Notes: a model not told the origin generated them from the sequence alone. A stretch of DNA of 64,000 nucleotides from Rhyacophila brunnea (GCA_022495005.1 JAGYXB010000560.1:620001-684000); one strand, 5' to 3'. Positions 35,611 to 47,827 are shown, counted from the stretch's first letter. Made by a program: numbers and translations.

Positions 35611-36186
35611 CAGTGGCGAAGGGTGGAGGTAGGCTGTTAAGATTCGCTATAAATAGTGCACACTAAACTTTTTTAGTCATATGCATTTGTTTTTATTAAA
35701 CTAAGACTACAATTATTTACAGATGGTGTTAGTTAGTTTTTAAAAATCAATTAAACCCTGCCTCAACGGAACCGTAATAGTTTTGGTCTAATTTGGACAA
35801 AACGACAAAATTGTGCACACTTTTTCATTCATAGTTATTTGTTTCCTTTGGATTAAAAATACATATTACACATATTGTTGGTTATTTTTTTTAATTCATT
35901 AAGCCCTGACTAAACCAAACTATAATTAATAAAAAATAGTATTCTATTTATAAAATATTCAAAGATATGTATGATTTAATTGCATAATTTTATATATTTT
36001 ATAGATAGACATGTATTTTTTGACTATTATCTATTATGGCTTGGTTTCTCAGGGTTTAATTGAATTTTAAAAACTATCTGTAAATTGTAGTCTTATTTCA
36101 ATGAAAACAAATATGTATGTCTGAAAAAGTTTAATGTGCACTGTATATGGCGGATCTTAACAGCCTACCTCCACCCTTCGCCACTG
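35611..36186. mobile_element. hAT family 2, complete non-autonomous copy (576 bp)
   Basis: Left CAGTGGCGAAGGGTGGAGGT and right ACCTCCACCCTTCGCCACTG are perfect inverted ends. Similarity between the arms continues inward for over 100 bases with drift (GTAGGCTGTTAAGAT, AGTGCACA-TAAACTTTTT, ATTTACAGAT, AATTAAACCCTG). The duplication GTAAACAC (35603-35610, 36187-36194) is perfect and has T at position 2 and A at position 7, the pattern described for Ac-type hAT elements. There is no coding sequence. Confidence 0.93.
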
Positions 36187-36194
36187 GTAAACAC

Positions 36195-37251
36195 ATATTA
36201 CCTACATTTTTCAAGTCGGTAACATTAAAACCTAGTCAACACTGTTGATTTTAAGGTTAGGGACGTATGTACCTACATTTATCACCTTATACATTGTTTT
36301 ACGTATTTTGCGAATAACTTGGTATCTATTATAATACATACGTGGAATCATGTCTACTGGTTGCTCGGTACTGGTACCCGTGTTTGTGTATGTATGTATC
36401 TTCTGAAACTGGCTGGTTTGATGTGATTATCGATGCAATATATTTTTGAAATCATCACATCTTCAATGTTTCCATCATCAGCAGCAGGAGTCGTTATAAG
36501 ATTAACTTTTGGATGAAGCGCTCTCCTAGCACCCTGCGCTATCTACTATCTATCTACTCATTCTCTCTCTCTCGACGATTAAATGAGCAATATGACACCT
36601 GTCTTTGTAGTTAAAGAAGCTGTAAAACAATTAAGTAACAATTATCATCGACAGCAAACTCTCACGCACTATACAAATCAACAATAAACTTAGAAAATCT
36701 TTTAAGCTAAGTCGTGAGGGGGCAACTAATAAAATTACATCCGGACGTGTTGTTAGGACCACGTTCGGGATTCTTCGGAACAATTCGTCTAATTTCCAAA
36801 TCCTCCGCTTTTGTTTAAAAATGCGAAAAGTTAAAATGTGTTCGCATTTAGATAACGCTTTTACGAGGCAAGGGCGGCGCGTGATGTCTAAGCGAAATCC
36901 CAAATGAATGGGCATTGTTATGAGATAAGACGTTAAGGGTGAGCTTAGCTGTATAAAAATAGACATTTAATAACATCTCATGTTATTTATTAAATTCCCC
37001 GGTTTACTGTAAGTATACAAATTTACGATTAGGTACCCACTTACATTGTAAGTTGAACGTTGAAGGATAAGTTTCCGTTTCATAAATAGAGTCGTATGTA
37101 GGTAGGTACTCCGATCTCATTAAACACTATTTTATTATACAGTAAATTACTAATTGAAATTTCCATGTTTTAGGTCGAAGTGTTGGAACAATGTGTATAT
37201 CTCGTAATCAAGTTTGCATAAGGAACATGAGTAACACGGCTGTATATAATA
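36195..37251. other. Unannotated DNA
   Basis: A TTCTCTCTCTCTC run is at 36561-36573. The 111-codon minus frame at 36631-36966 is among the longest in the window but shows no domain, repeat or signal peptide. The underlying sequence at 36700-36920 is somewhat CpG-richer, and conserved non-coding DNA is an equally good reading. Confidence 0.35.
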
Positions 37252-37259
37252 ATATGTAC

Positions 37260-37708
37260 CAGTAATGAAGTAGGCTGTGAAGATCCGACATAAATAGTAG
37301 GACATACTAAACTTTGCCAGACTTACTTATTTACTTTCATTGGATTAGAATACAAATTGCAGGTGGCTAGTTGCAGGTGGTTGATTATTTTTTCAATTAA
37401 ATGAATCCCTGTCTTAACCAAACCATAATAGATAAATGACAAACAAATGTTCTTCCATCTACTACACTATATTTACAATATCTAAAAGTATGCCATAAAA
37501 TCATAAGAACATAATTTTAGATATTTTTTTATAAATTATGGTTTGGTTTAGGCAGGGTAACATTGAATTTAAAAAACTAACGAACACAACCTGCAATTGG
37601 TATTTTTAGTTCAATGAAAATAAATAAGTATCACTCTGATAAAGTGTGGTGTGTAGGTACACATTTTTATGTCGTATCTCAACAGCCTACCTCCACCCGT
37701 CGTCACTG
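37260..37708. mobile_element. hAT family 2, second copy (449 bp)
   Basis: The left end CAGTAATGAAGTAGGCTGTG is worn. The right end CAGCCTACCTCCACCCGTCG then TCACTG is well kept. Internal words shared with 35611-36186 include AAACCATAAT and TTCAATGAAAATAAATAAG. Flanks ATATGTAC and AAACATAT are diverged as duplications, though the left one fits T at 2 and A at 7. Confidence 0.8.
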
Positions 37709-37722
37709 AAACATATCCGACT

Positions 37723-37920
37723 ATATTCGATCCTAACAGGATCATATGAGCATCCACAGAGTGGAGGTTTGTATAAACAGATTTTGTTTTTACGAGAAAT
37801 GGATGTAAGCCACTTGCTCAACCCATTAGATCCAAAACAATGTGTAGGTACTTGCCAGACCCAGGATTCGAACCTGGCACCCACGACGCTATATGCCGAC
37901 GCTTAAGCCGCGCGGACCAT
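37723..37920 (-). repeat. SINE family A, copy 4
   Basis: On the minus strand the head carries CCGCGCGGCTTAAGCGTCGG and the B-box GGTTCGAATCC. The body shares CGAGAAATGGATGTAAGCC and CTTGCTCAACCCATTAG with copy 1. The overlapping frames on both strands are not genes. Confidence 0.75.
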
Positions 37921-40689
37921 CACAACTATAGGTAGGTACCTACATAATATTTATGAAACACAATCGATCGAATTTCGTTATGGGTACATTTGGGTAAATT
38001 ATATAAGTAATTATAATAGATCACGAATTCATAATATATTATTTACATTCAAAGAATTAAAATGTACCTACATCCATCTAAGAACAAGGTGCTAAATATT
38101 CGAGAGGAATATTCGAATATTCCCGATAATATTATTATCACTGTGACACCGCCTCCCCGGCGTAATAATAGCATGTAACAGAAACACAGTCGTATCTTCG
38201 GTTCTTTATATCCGAATGCGAAATCCCTTACATTGTAAACAGGGGACAATGCTGAAATATTTCAATTGAAGTGTAATCTCTTCCAGAGGGAGGTAGGCAC
38301 GAACGCCACTGCAAACAATCCGGAGTGTCAATAGAGGGTTACTTCAGGAATGTCACGTAACGCGAAGGAGTCAAAGCCGATTTTCAGCAGATGTAAAATA
38401 TTATATTGGTAGGTACTATTTGTTCCCTTCGTACGCACATACAGGCTTGCATGAGATTTATGATAGCAACTTGTTATTAATATAAATGAGGTATTCGATA
38501 CCTTTGTTTCTACGTCAAATTCAATAATAATTTTAACCATAGAATATCATGAGATATATAACAATGGTTACACGTGTACCTATTTACTTTGCAAACCTAG
38601 TTTTGAATTAAATATGGGATAACCTGAGGTCCTCAGCTAAGGCTACGCTAATATTCGCAGATTTCTCGGTATTTCGGTATCGTTTACTAACAAGCTAAAC
38701 GTATACCCTTATATAATAAGTTGTAAATATAATAGCGTCATGTATTTATCAATTGTATTGTAATCATTAAGTAGTGTTAATTAGTTAATCACAACCTATA
38801 GATTTGTTATGTCACGACGGCCCGTCTTTTCACCGCTGACCGCGTGCGTAGAAAAAATCGTAGGTATTTGAATTAGGCTACCTACAGTCCATCCTACCTA
38901 TCAAAGCAGGGGTGCCTTTTCATGGGATATATAGTATAGAGAGCAAGTACGAGGCATTTCCGTAGACTCCTTCCAAGATTTGTGAAAGATAAAACAAAAC
39001 TCTTATCAACATAGGTACCACATAAGAAAATAAAAACATGTTTTAAAAACCCAAGTAACTACCTAATCTACCTACTTTATAATATTATGTTGACCAAGAA
39101 ATCAGAATCTAGCACAAATAGATATCTTTACTCATTAAATCGATATGTACCTATAATGACGATCTCAGAATAGGTTAAATCAAAATTGAGATACTTCTAC
39201 ATTTTACAAATGCAAGTAAACGCACTGTAAAATATTACGTAAACGCTTAGAAGAGGCGTTTTCTTTACTCATTGCATCAGTGTCGCCTAGTAAGTATAAA
39301 ACTTATAACGTTGCATTTAAATCAGATCGATAACATTCGTTTTTATGGGGACCCCATGCAGTGAAAATGCCGCCCTTAAGCAGAATTAGAATGCCGTGCC
39401 ATTTTTTAGTTTAAATTGTATGCGAAGTTGTTAATGTTAAGTAAACACATACCCATTTATTTCGGCTATTTAAGTAGGCTAATGCAACAAAAATCTTTAA
39501 AAAATTGTCATACACGTAATGTCACCATCTACTAAGGGTTAGGCACACTTTCCACTGAACCTGCTGTCGAACAGCGGGGGTTTTGATTTTTTAAAACAAT
39601 GATGTCGGTACGTTCAAACGAAGCGATCGCCATCAATCATCGGCCATCAAAAATTGTAATGGTCCTTCATTTACCACCCTTTATAATGTGCAACCCCTAA
39701 GCAATGCATAACCTACTTACCACGACGTGACGTCACTGTTCCCATGATTATAACATTGGACCGCTCCCAAATTTGTATAATCAATAATGTATTTTAACCT
39801 GTGTTAATAGGTACATATATACCTATGTATATAATAAAGTGCCCAAGTGTGTGTAATATAAAGTAAAAAAACGTAATTAGGTAGGTATTTCTTAAAGCTA
39901 TCGCATTCAGAACCGAATGGGTTACAATCTATTCCCGAGTTCAACAATATTCCCCATTCGCATAGCAGAATAGTGTATCTCACAATATTTTCACAATGCT
40001 CTCGGTATTTATAATATGAAATATGCAAGCAGTGAATATATTCAAATCCTCCGAATAATATTTATTCTGATTCGCAATTTGTATTCCGCTGTACGACGTT
40101 GTACGGAATCTCGCAAGCCGGCTCTCGCATGCTCGCTGCATATTTCAATATTATCGAATGCACATTTTTGCGGTTACCATGAATCGGGACATATGGTACA
40201 CTGGCCACGATAAGAAGATGCCATTTGTATTTATTTTCTTATAAACTTATATTTAAAAACAAGAGAATCTATTATTATTATTAGGTATCCGAGGACGGTG
40301 AATGTGTGGCTATTTTATCACGATAACTATTAAGTTCGAACAAATAGTTATTATTTGGCAATAGATATCTCAGGTTAACAACAAAGGGTGGTTGGTTAAT
40401 ACCTAATAACTTCCTACTTAAACACTCTTTCCAAAAAATCTCGGTCCCTCATCAAGAAAATGCGGTAGGTACCTACCTGTTTACATGGCTACTATCAATA
40501 TGAATGGTAGACGCACAGTTTCGGGCAACGAGCAAGATTAATTTACGGTGGATGCGAAAATGCTATTTCGAAACTGCAATAAAGCTGGAAGAGCAAAAAT
40601 ATTACCAAAACGACTAAAATGTGCCTTAGTAAGATCTTTTGTCTTCTCTACCTGTAAAACCTGTAAGGTATTTATGCCTAAAAAGTAAA
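37921..40689. other. Unannotated DNA with one perfect palindrome
   Basis: GGAATATTCGAATATTCC at 38106-38123 is a perfect 18-base palindrome, directly followed by the near-palindrome GATAATATTATTATC. GTAGGTACCTAC occurs at 37932-37943 and 40465-40476. CpG-richer patches at 39330-39420, 39540-39660 and 40080-40210 have no second copy and may be conserved non-coding DNA. No gene is supported. Confidence 0.4.
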
Positions 40690-40915
40690 GGCTAATTAAT
40701 GTGCTGAAGGCGGATGAAAATCTTATGGATGGCCAAACGTGCCAACGACGCCATAATCAGCGAACTCAAAAGACTATTTTCGCACTACCTTCGTCGGACT
40801 CTTTTGGTCACATAGCCCGCAGAGGAGGCGACGACCTAGAATCCTGAAATCGGATATTGGGTCAAGTGAAAGGTCAGAGAAGACAAGCTCCAGATGGATG
40901 GACCAAATCAAGAAT
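40690..40915 (+). pseudogene. Non-LTR retrotransposon fragment, frameshifted
   Basis: One frame reads MKILWMAKRANDAIISELKR, matching the R-x-x-I-x-W-x-A-KRTN-x-x-I-x-EL pattern after the reverse transcriptase. After a shift the next frame reads SFGHIARRGGDDLES. The order MLRI-SWTAKRTN ... FGHI-x-RRG-DNLE is that of a single ORF2 C-terminal region of the kind also seen at 8310. There is at least one frameshift and one stop. Inactive. Confidence 0.72.
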
Positions 40916-42209
40916 ATCACAGATTTCATCACTTAGTAACACGTTTCCGTTATCTTTATTGTTCCAAAATAACACGGATATCACTCGGAGCAATTCATGA
41001 AGAAGGCGGTTATATACAATAATTGTTAAAACACCGGCACCGCGTCTTACTTGATTCCAAATGCATCCGATTAGAATCTCCAATACGACTCATACGAATT
41101 ATGGGCGGACGTGTAAAAAAATATCACGGATAATTAACTGCCTAAATACGACATCATACACTTCTAACAGAATGACCGCAAAACTGATTCGTTGATCAAA
41201 ACTGATCAACTATTTGTTGCATGATTTCGAAAAACTACCTATTACGTTATAAATATATAGGTATAACACAAAATTACATATTGTGGAATCTGTCATATCA
41301 AATTGTGATGATATTTCCCAAACATGATAACAGCTTGTGACTTTTATTTACGACATTAAAAAAACAATATTATTTTTACGCGTTTAATGTTGCCAGATCC
41401 CCGAGATTAGAAAATGTATCCCGCCGAGAAAAGCAGTTTATTACAAACGCCATCGTATGATATTCCGATATTTTATGATTTCTAGCCGCCGCGCGGGGAA
41501 TACCGAAATTCATACCCTCGCAGATGGTTCCCTTTTATGAGCGAATCGCAATGGCACGTGGTTTGCATGCGGGACGAGTGCGTCTCTCGCCGATCGCGAA
41601 TCCGTCAGGTCCACAGGCATTCGCGCCGAAACATGAATCACGATTTTTCAATAGGTACGCACGCTACACTGAACTTTATGTAACACTGTAAGACATAATA
41701 TATTTTCGTCATTTTTGAAAATTGGCTATAAAATTATTTTATCCGATTATGATTAAGTAGGTACGTATATGAAATCAGAAGATACCTACTTGGAAAACGT
41801 TAATAAAATATACAATTATTGATACCTATTACAATAAACGCAAAGTATAACACTGTCATATTAGGTATAATTGTAGCTACTTAATTAAATGAAAAATTAA
41901 TATGAAAATAAAATTCAGTTGAACTTAATTATTTGAGTATCTAAGTATTTTGTTTTAAGATGTAAGAGGGCTATTAATGATACTAGAGGAGCATCTATCT
42001 CTTTTACATAATACGAAGCATGCAATTTACATTTTAACGTGTTAACTAATGTACTTATATAAAAAGTAAAAAAAAGTACTTAAACGTTTATTATATTAAA
42101 ACTAAACTTACTTACATTGTTTATAAATTAATACCTAAGTAAGTATAATATGTTTTATTAAACAACTTCATTAAACTCTTGTTTTTACAGAGTATTTTAT
42201 GACTATTTG
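40916..42209. other. Unannotated DNA with a GC-rich stretch
   Basis: About 41390-41650 is clearly less AT-rich than its surroundings (for example GCCGCCGCGCGGGGAATACC and CTCTCGCCGATCGCGAATCC). It has no open frame of note and no second copy, so it may be conserved non-coding or promoter-like DNA. The rest is AT-rich. Confidence 0.35.
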
Positions 42210-42211
42210 TA

Positions 42212-43091
42212 TATGTTACGCCGAATGTGCGAAATTGAATATTACATGAAATGGGCAAAATTTTGCCTAAATCATGAAAAATGCAAGCCCGTTACCTTAT
42301 TCATGAATTAGACAAAATATCTGGAGAGTGCGTGAAATCGGCAGTAATTTTTCTGCCTACTTCATGTCTTGGACAAATTAGATAGTAGCGCTACGGTGGT
42401 ATTTTTTGCAACTAAACTAAATGTATCAAATGCTCATGGATAGGTCAAAATGTACATTTATATTATCTATGGTCAAAATAGATGATCGCGCTCCGTGGTG
42501 TTTTTTACAACTAAACAAATGTGTCAAATGCCATTGATTTGAATGACGTTCATATCCATTTACTATGCGCAAAAAAAATCTAGAACTATAATATGATAAC
42601 GGAAGAATTTTATTGAAAAGTATTTTCGCGATTTGATTCATGCTTGGGTATCAATTGTGCAATGGTCGATTGAATGTTTGTGATAGTTTGTTGACACTTG
42701 ATAGCTAACCTCAAAATGGACATTCAGTTGAATAATTTAATTCAGAATTACAAAACCCTAACCTAACCTAACCTAATAATAATAATATTATATTATGTCC
42801 AATTATAACTAATAAAACTATCCGTATTAAATTAACTTTTTCTTCTGTCATGTTGACAGTTCAAGAATTCTATACCGTGGCGAATTCATGTACTCAGCAG
42901 AAAAATTACCTAATTCAAGAATAAGGCAACAGGCTTGACTATTACTGGTTGCACTCATTGCTGGTTGCATTAACTTTTTATTATTATATTATAAATTTCT
43001 GTAATCAATATGTAACTGTTTGTTTTCCTTAATTAGCCAAAATTTTGCCCATTTCATGTAATAGTCAATTTCGCACATTCGGTGTAACATA
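42212..43091. mobile_element. 880-bp TIR element with internal tandem repeat and CCTAA array
   Basis: Terminal inverted repeats of about 55 bases run from TATGTTACGCCGAATGTGCG inward and are mirrored at 43037-43091, with TA on both flanks. A second inverted pair lies inside (CAAGCCCGTTACCTTATTC, mirrored at about 42910-42936). Two direct copies of a block of about 100 bases sit at 42383-42480 and 42483-42580, both with GGTGNTNTTTTTNCAACTAA. CCTAA units are at 42756-42775. There is no transposase. TA flanks suggest a TA-targeting superfamily. Confidence 0.8.
42756..42775. repeat. Short CCTAA (TTAGG) array
   Basis: Four units of CCTAA inside the TIR element, on the same strand as the array at 6801-6825. 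TTAGG is the common insect telomere unit. Confidence 0.65.
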
Positions 43092-43107
43092 TACATTAAC
43101 AATCAGC

Positions 43108-43430
43108 TTAAGGTTATACTTCATTGCGGATTGTGCAAATGACGCGAGCTGAACGAAATATAATTTGTCATAAAAATTCAACATGCGTCCTTTTAATGTT
43201 ATATTCGTAATAATAATAGTATGTTCATTGACATGTTTTCTTTTTCAAGTACATACGGAACGCTTTTTAGTCATCTTTACACGATTTAAGAATATATTCC
43301 TCCGACGCCATCACAAAACAAATTGACGTGCTCACACCTCGACTGTCAGTCTCCGATTGGCGACGACTGCGAAATTTCGTTCCACCTACTGTTGAAAATT
43401 ATTTGCCGTTTCACTTATGTATGCTCTTAA
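43108..43430 (+). mobile_element. TTAA-flanked interspersed repeat, copy 3 (323 bp)
   Basis: It starts TTAAGGTTATACTTCATTGC and ends GTATGCTCTTAA. It lacks the GAGGCATGGTCTAAAAAG block near the left end that copies 1 and 2 have, but matches them from GATTGTGCAAATGACGCG onward. It begins 17 bases after the right end of the 880-bp TIR element. Confidence 0.8.
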
Positions 43431-44623
43431 TAAGTGAGTTCTTCCAAAAGTGACAGTGATTTTTGAATAATTTATATTTTGATTGTATTTTTATGAATAT
43501 CATATAAAGGACAATAAATAAAGCGAATACATACATATAGTATATAAAAAAACTTTACATAGTTAGTTTTGACAATAGGCGACTCAGTTTATGTGCATTG
43601 TCAAGTGGTTGGCATCATTCATTCGGCCAACGTTGTCGGGTAAAAAGAAGCCATGAGCCACCTCACCGCAACCATAGCGGGATTCTTCGATTCAAATTGA
43701 TAAAAAGACGCGGTTGCAAAAATACTACAATGTTGATTACTATTTATAGTAGGTATTGTATTGGTACCTAAACTGTAATAGGACTTAGACAGGACAAGAG
43801 AAAGCAATATGTGGTAGATGTATTATAGTAGGTATTTGGCATTAAAATATATAATATACTTAGGTAATATTGATTACATATTAAAATGATTATGTTTTAA
43901 TCCGAACGGAAAAGGAAAGACCATAATATAATAATATTGAAATATAAATTATATAAAGTGAAGAGGCACCAACTTACCTACCTGTACACAAAATATTTGG
44001 AATTTTTAGTTGAAGTGTTTCGTGAATACAAAACACCAAACAAAATACCGACAGAATAGTAGAATAACTCTGATAAGATGTGTACCTACGCCCAGTAACG
44101 GTGGATTTTAAAACAATTAACACCTGAAGCAAAAATTACCTGTCACTCTATGACAGTATTACATCCGGAATATTTAGTTGAAGAAATTCTAGTATGAGTA
44201 ACAAAATTGGAGCGAGTGAATAGTTGTTTCACGTCATGCACTATTATAATTGTCATCATTATGTACTTAATAACTAGGTACTTATTACAATAAGGATAAG
44301 GTTATTTTATAATAATTGATTTTAAAACGTATGCGAGATATTTTATTGCAGGGCGCGTTACTTATTGGAACCGTTGCGCTGTATTTGAGTTCCTCGAGAA
44401 TAAAATTATGAGGATGATAAAAAAAGCAGTCATTAATCCAAGATTCAACGTAATGAGAGTTAGGACCAATAGTTCCACTGGCTAAATTCATGAAACAAGC
44501 ATATTCAACAGTTCAACCAAAGCACTGAAAACATCTGACTAACATGGGCGCCCTGCGCCTTTATTCCGCTGCACCTACCGCGAGTGGAATGTATCGCGAC
44601 GGGAGTATTGAGTACCTTAGTTA
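43431..44623. other. Unannotated AT-rich DNA
   Basis: No supported gene or repeat. A short GC-richer patch at 44540-44620 lies immediately left of the next hAT insertion. Confidence 0.4.
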
Positions 44624-44631
44624 CTCTAAGG

Positions 44632-45190
44632 CAGGGGTTCTTCACCGCGTGCCCGCGGAGCCATGTTCGTGCGCCCCCGGTAAAGTATTAAATAACGAAA
44701 AAAAAATTTTTTTAATAAAATTATTTATTGAAATAGCAACAAAATTACCATATTTGTGGGATTAAAATTTTTTTCATTTGAAAAGGAAAAATATTTGAAC
44801 TATTAGATAACCATCATTGGATGAATTGACTGATATTTTTCCAAGGTTGAAAAAAGTGATTCGTGAAAATATTTTTGAGGTAAAATTATTTATTACCCAT
44901 CTTGAGAGAACAATTTAAAAATAGATTCCAGCAATTTTCCATTATCGAACCGATGGCTACATTTTTTTAAAACCCTTTCAATACAGGAATAGACAACACT
45001 AAAATTGCTAATTCCAAAGCAGAAATTCTTCAAGAAGACACACCAAAAATTGAAGAAGAAATTTTAGATATTCAAAATGACATGTTTGTTGACAATGTTT
45101 TACCGAATTTTTAGAAATCCGATGTGCGCCCGCCACTATTATCCCAAATTCCAAATACGCCCACTACCGCAAAAAGGTTAAGTGCCCCTG
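44632..45190 (+). mobile_element. Buster-like hAT element, 559 bp, with transposase remains
   Basis: The left end CAGGGGTTCTTCACCGCGTG and right end AAAAAGGTTAAGTGCCCCTG are imperfect inverted repeats. GCGCCC-type subterminal words occur at both ends (GTGCGCCCCCGG, GTGCGCCCGCC). Duplications CTCTAAGG (44624-44631) and CTCTAATG (45191-45198) differ at one base and are TA-centred. Transposase residue on the plus strand is annotated separately. Confidence 0.88.
44905..45115 (+). pseudogene. hAT transposase internal fragment (ZBED5-like)
   Basis: A plus-strand frame reads EQFKNRFQQFSIIEPMATFF, a stop, and then after NPF continues through KAEILQEDTPKIEEEILDIQ to NDM. The pattern EQF-x-x-RF-x-D ... 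NPF ... E-x-x-x-LQ-ND is characteristic of the middle to C-terminal part of ZBED5/GTF2IRD2-related hAT transposases. Catalytic and zinc-finger parts are absent. Confidence 0.7.
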
Positions 45191-45198
45191 CTCTAATG

Positions 45199-47827
45199 CT
45201 ATGCAATTGCATATCGACTATAGAAAGGAAGAAGGGCGTAACCTTAGACAATGGGCGTAACTCTCAGTTTTTTCAAAATAGGTGCTATTGCATAATATCA
45301 TCGTAGACAACTAATTACACGTTGTGTTCAAAGGATGTAAGCTGCGAATGCCAATTTATTATATAAATTTAGCTAACAATTAAAAAAAAGAAGATGGAAG
45401 TAACATGCGAAAAAAGACTTCACTTTTCCCAAGACCATCACTTTTGTTGGTTTTTTGTTTAATTAACTGAATAATTAATATCTGATTAGGGATATAAAAA
45501 CCAAATTATTATAATATATCATGCATTTTAAGATGTCTATTTTTTATATTAACTTAAAACAGAAACGTTTTTGTGCCTCCTGTAAAATTTGATTTGTGTG
45601 GATTACGCTCTTTTTCCTTTTCACAGTCGATATAGTAACTAAGGTAATATCAACTCAATAATTCAAAAGCGCAAAAACCCAACTGGTTGACGAACGACTA
45701 ACGATCACCCTTTGTAAAAAAGAGACTCATAATTTACATTTAAAACGGATAATTTACTTTTTTATTTTATTTATAAGGCAATAGGGAAAATGTTATATAG
45801 ATTCTGGATTATAATTGAGTGTCCATTTCAACAGATACTCACTTATGCTATGCAATAATTAAGGAAGTACCTTTGTAATCAATTAATTGATTGGCAGGTG
45901 TAGGTATCTACTCGCTGAAGTAGAGCTCTCCTTTCATAAACTGAATTACATATGTTTATTAGTCGTCCTATTACATTTATGTGGCAACACCTAAATTGAC
46001 AAAGATTTTATCAACATCACCCAAAGGTCAATTTTCCACTTACGGCTATCAGAGTTTCATCTACTTGGCGTTCGAAAGCTTTAATTGGAAGAATACCACA
46101 AGTAATAAAACGAATCTTATTGGTCTACTTACTCTCACGTTTTATATTATTTAACATAACACTTTCATTGAGAAAACGAACGAGAAGTGATTACAACAGT
46201 AAAAATTAAAATTGATGTTATTACGGTAGATTGGTAGGAAGGTATTTAAATAATACATACAATGTAAGTACATTATATTATGTAAATCAACGATGATCAG
46301 TTGGAAATGTCCATCTACAAAGGTGATGTCGGTGCTAGGAGGCGCTCGAAGGGCACTGGTACGCAAATAGCAAGCTTCAGGTTCCTCAAAAGGGGTAAAA
46401 ATTGATACGTAATGAATTATATTCATTACGTCGCTTTTAGCACGTAAAATAAAAATAAAAACAACGCATTTACCTAAATGGGTTTCATCAGTAGGTAGGT
46501 ACCTTTAATTCATGTTTTTTAATTATTAATCCATTACAAATCATGCTCTTGCCTTTCCGTACAAGATGATTAATAGTAGTGAAAGGTAGGAATATGTATG
46601 CAGTCATATGCGCATCAACTTAGAAGTGACCAGCTTTGTGATTAAAATCCAGGTGGGTAATGAGCTATTATTAACATGATTTTATTCGTGCAGACAATTA
46701 TTAAATTATTATAAAACTCCCGGGCTCTAAGAGAGCTCGACATTTATTTAAGGTACCTACGCTAAAAAGTGGGGTTAAGAATGAACTTTCAAAAATTTCA
46801 AATATAATAGTTTGTAATGATTTGGTAAACCTAGACATATTATAACAATTGCCAATCACCTAACAAAAAGGCCACATAAATATTGTCATCAAATTACTTG
46901 GTTTACTAGCTAACTAGTTCCATGAACTTTATTTAGGAGTAAAGATAATAAATAGGGGCATCATTGGTGATGATAACTTTTATCAGTAATGATGGATAGA
47001 TAAACACTAGTTACATAGCATATTTTTTTATAATGTAATGCCACTTAACAATGGTGCGGTAGCTATTGAGAGAATTATGTCAGTAAGTAAAATAAACATT
47101 GGATCACTAATCAAACAAAACAATAATTTTACACTCGAGTCGTGATAGGAGAAAGAAGCGTGTTCATTTGACAATAATTAATCACGAGTATACTTACTAG
47201 TCATCAAACACTCGTGTGTCTATTTCATAATCCAATTAAAAGATAACAAAATAGTATGATAGAACAGCATAACAATTAACTATCAGGTACATACTCGCGC
47301 TATCTGAGTGATAATAATGTAATAATATAATTTATAATAATAATATTATGATTGAATGGTGTCAAAACATTATAAATTTGACAAGTATATAGTGTACTTA
47401 AACGATTTTGATTCTAGATTGCAATTAATCAATAATGACATCTGACATGATATGACACTTATCCATTAAATGTAATATTTCCCTTTTATGCTGCCCGATC
47501 TAATTAAGTAGTTGTAAGGTAAAAAAAATCCTGCGGCGCTGTCATTATTAATTCAGGTTTTCTGTTCACGTACATCCGGAAACAACAAGGTAGATACAGC
47601 ATACATAGTATATTATGCCTAGAAAGACAGAAAAAACTATACCTACCTAGATGAGACTGTTCAGAATTGCGGGAACGGACATATTGTGAAAACTGTGCGT
47701 TCACCTGGGGAGATACTGCTCGGAAAATCTAATGTCAACTGGTAATGTTAGCGGTCGTGGAAGAGTATTAAACTATATAAGAGGTACCTACGGTAAAAAC
47801 AAAACAATGATTCAGTTCGTGGATTGA
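45199..47827. other. Unannotated AT-rich DNA
   Basis: Frames at 46151-46426 and 47504-47704 (minus) are unrecognised. No repeat family members or RNA genes were seen. Confidence 0.4.

Noticed and set aside
36631..36966. 111-codon minus frame
   Set aside because: No recognisable motif or repeat; composition fits chance or conserved non-coding DNA as well as coding.
37646..37906. Frames on both strands over the SINE
   Set aside because: They cross the hAT end and SINE A copy 4, so they are repeat-derived and not genes.
38908..38930. Possible hAT left end CAGGGGTGCC
   Set aside because: No matching right end found.
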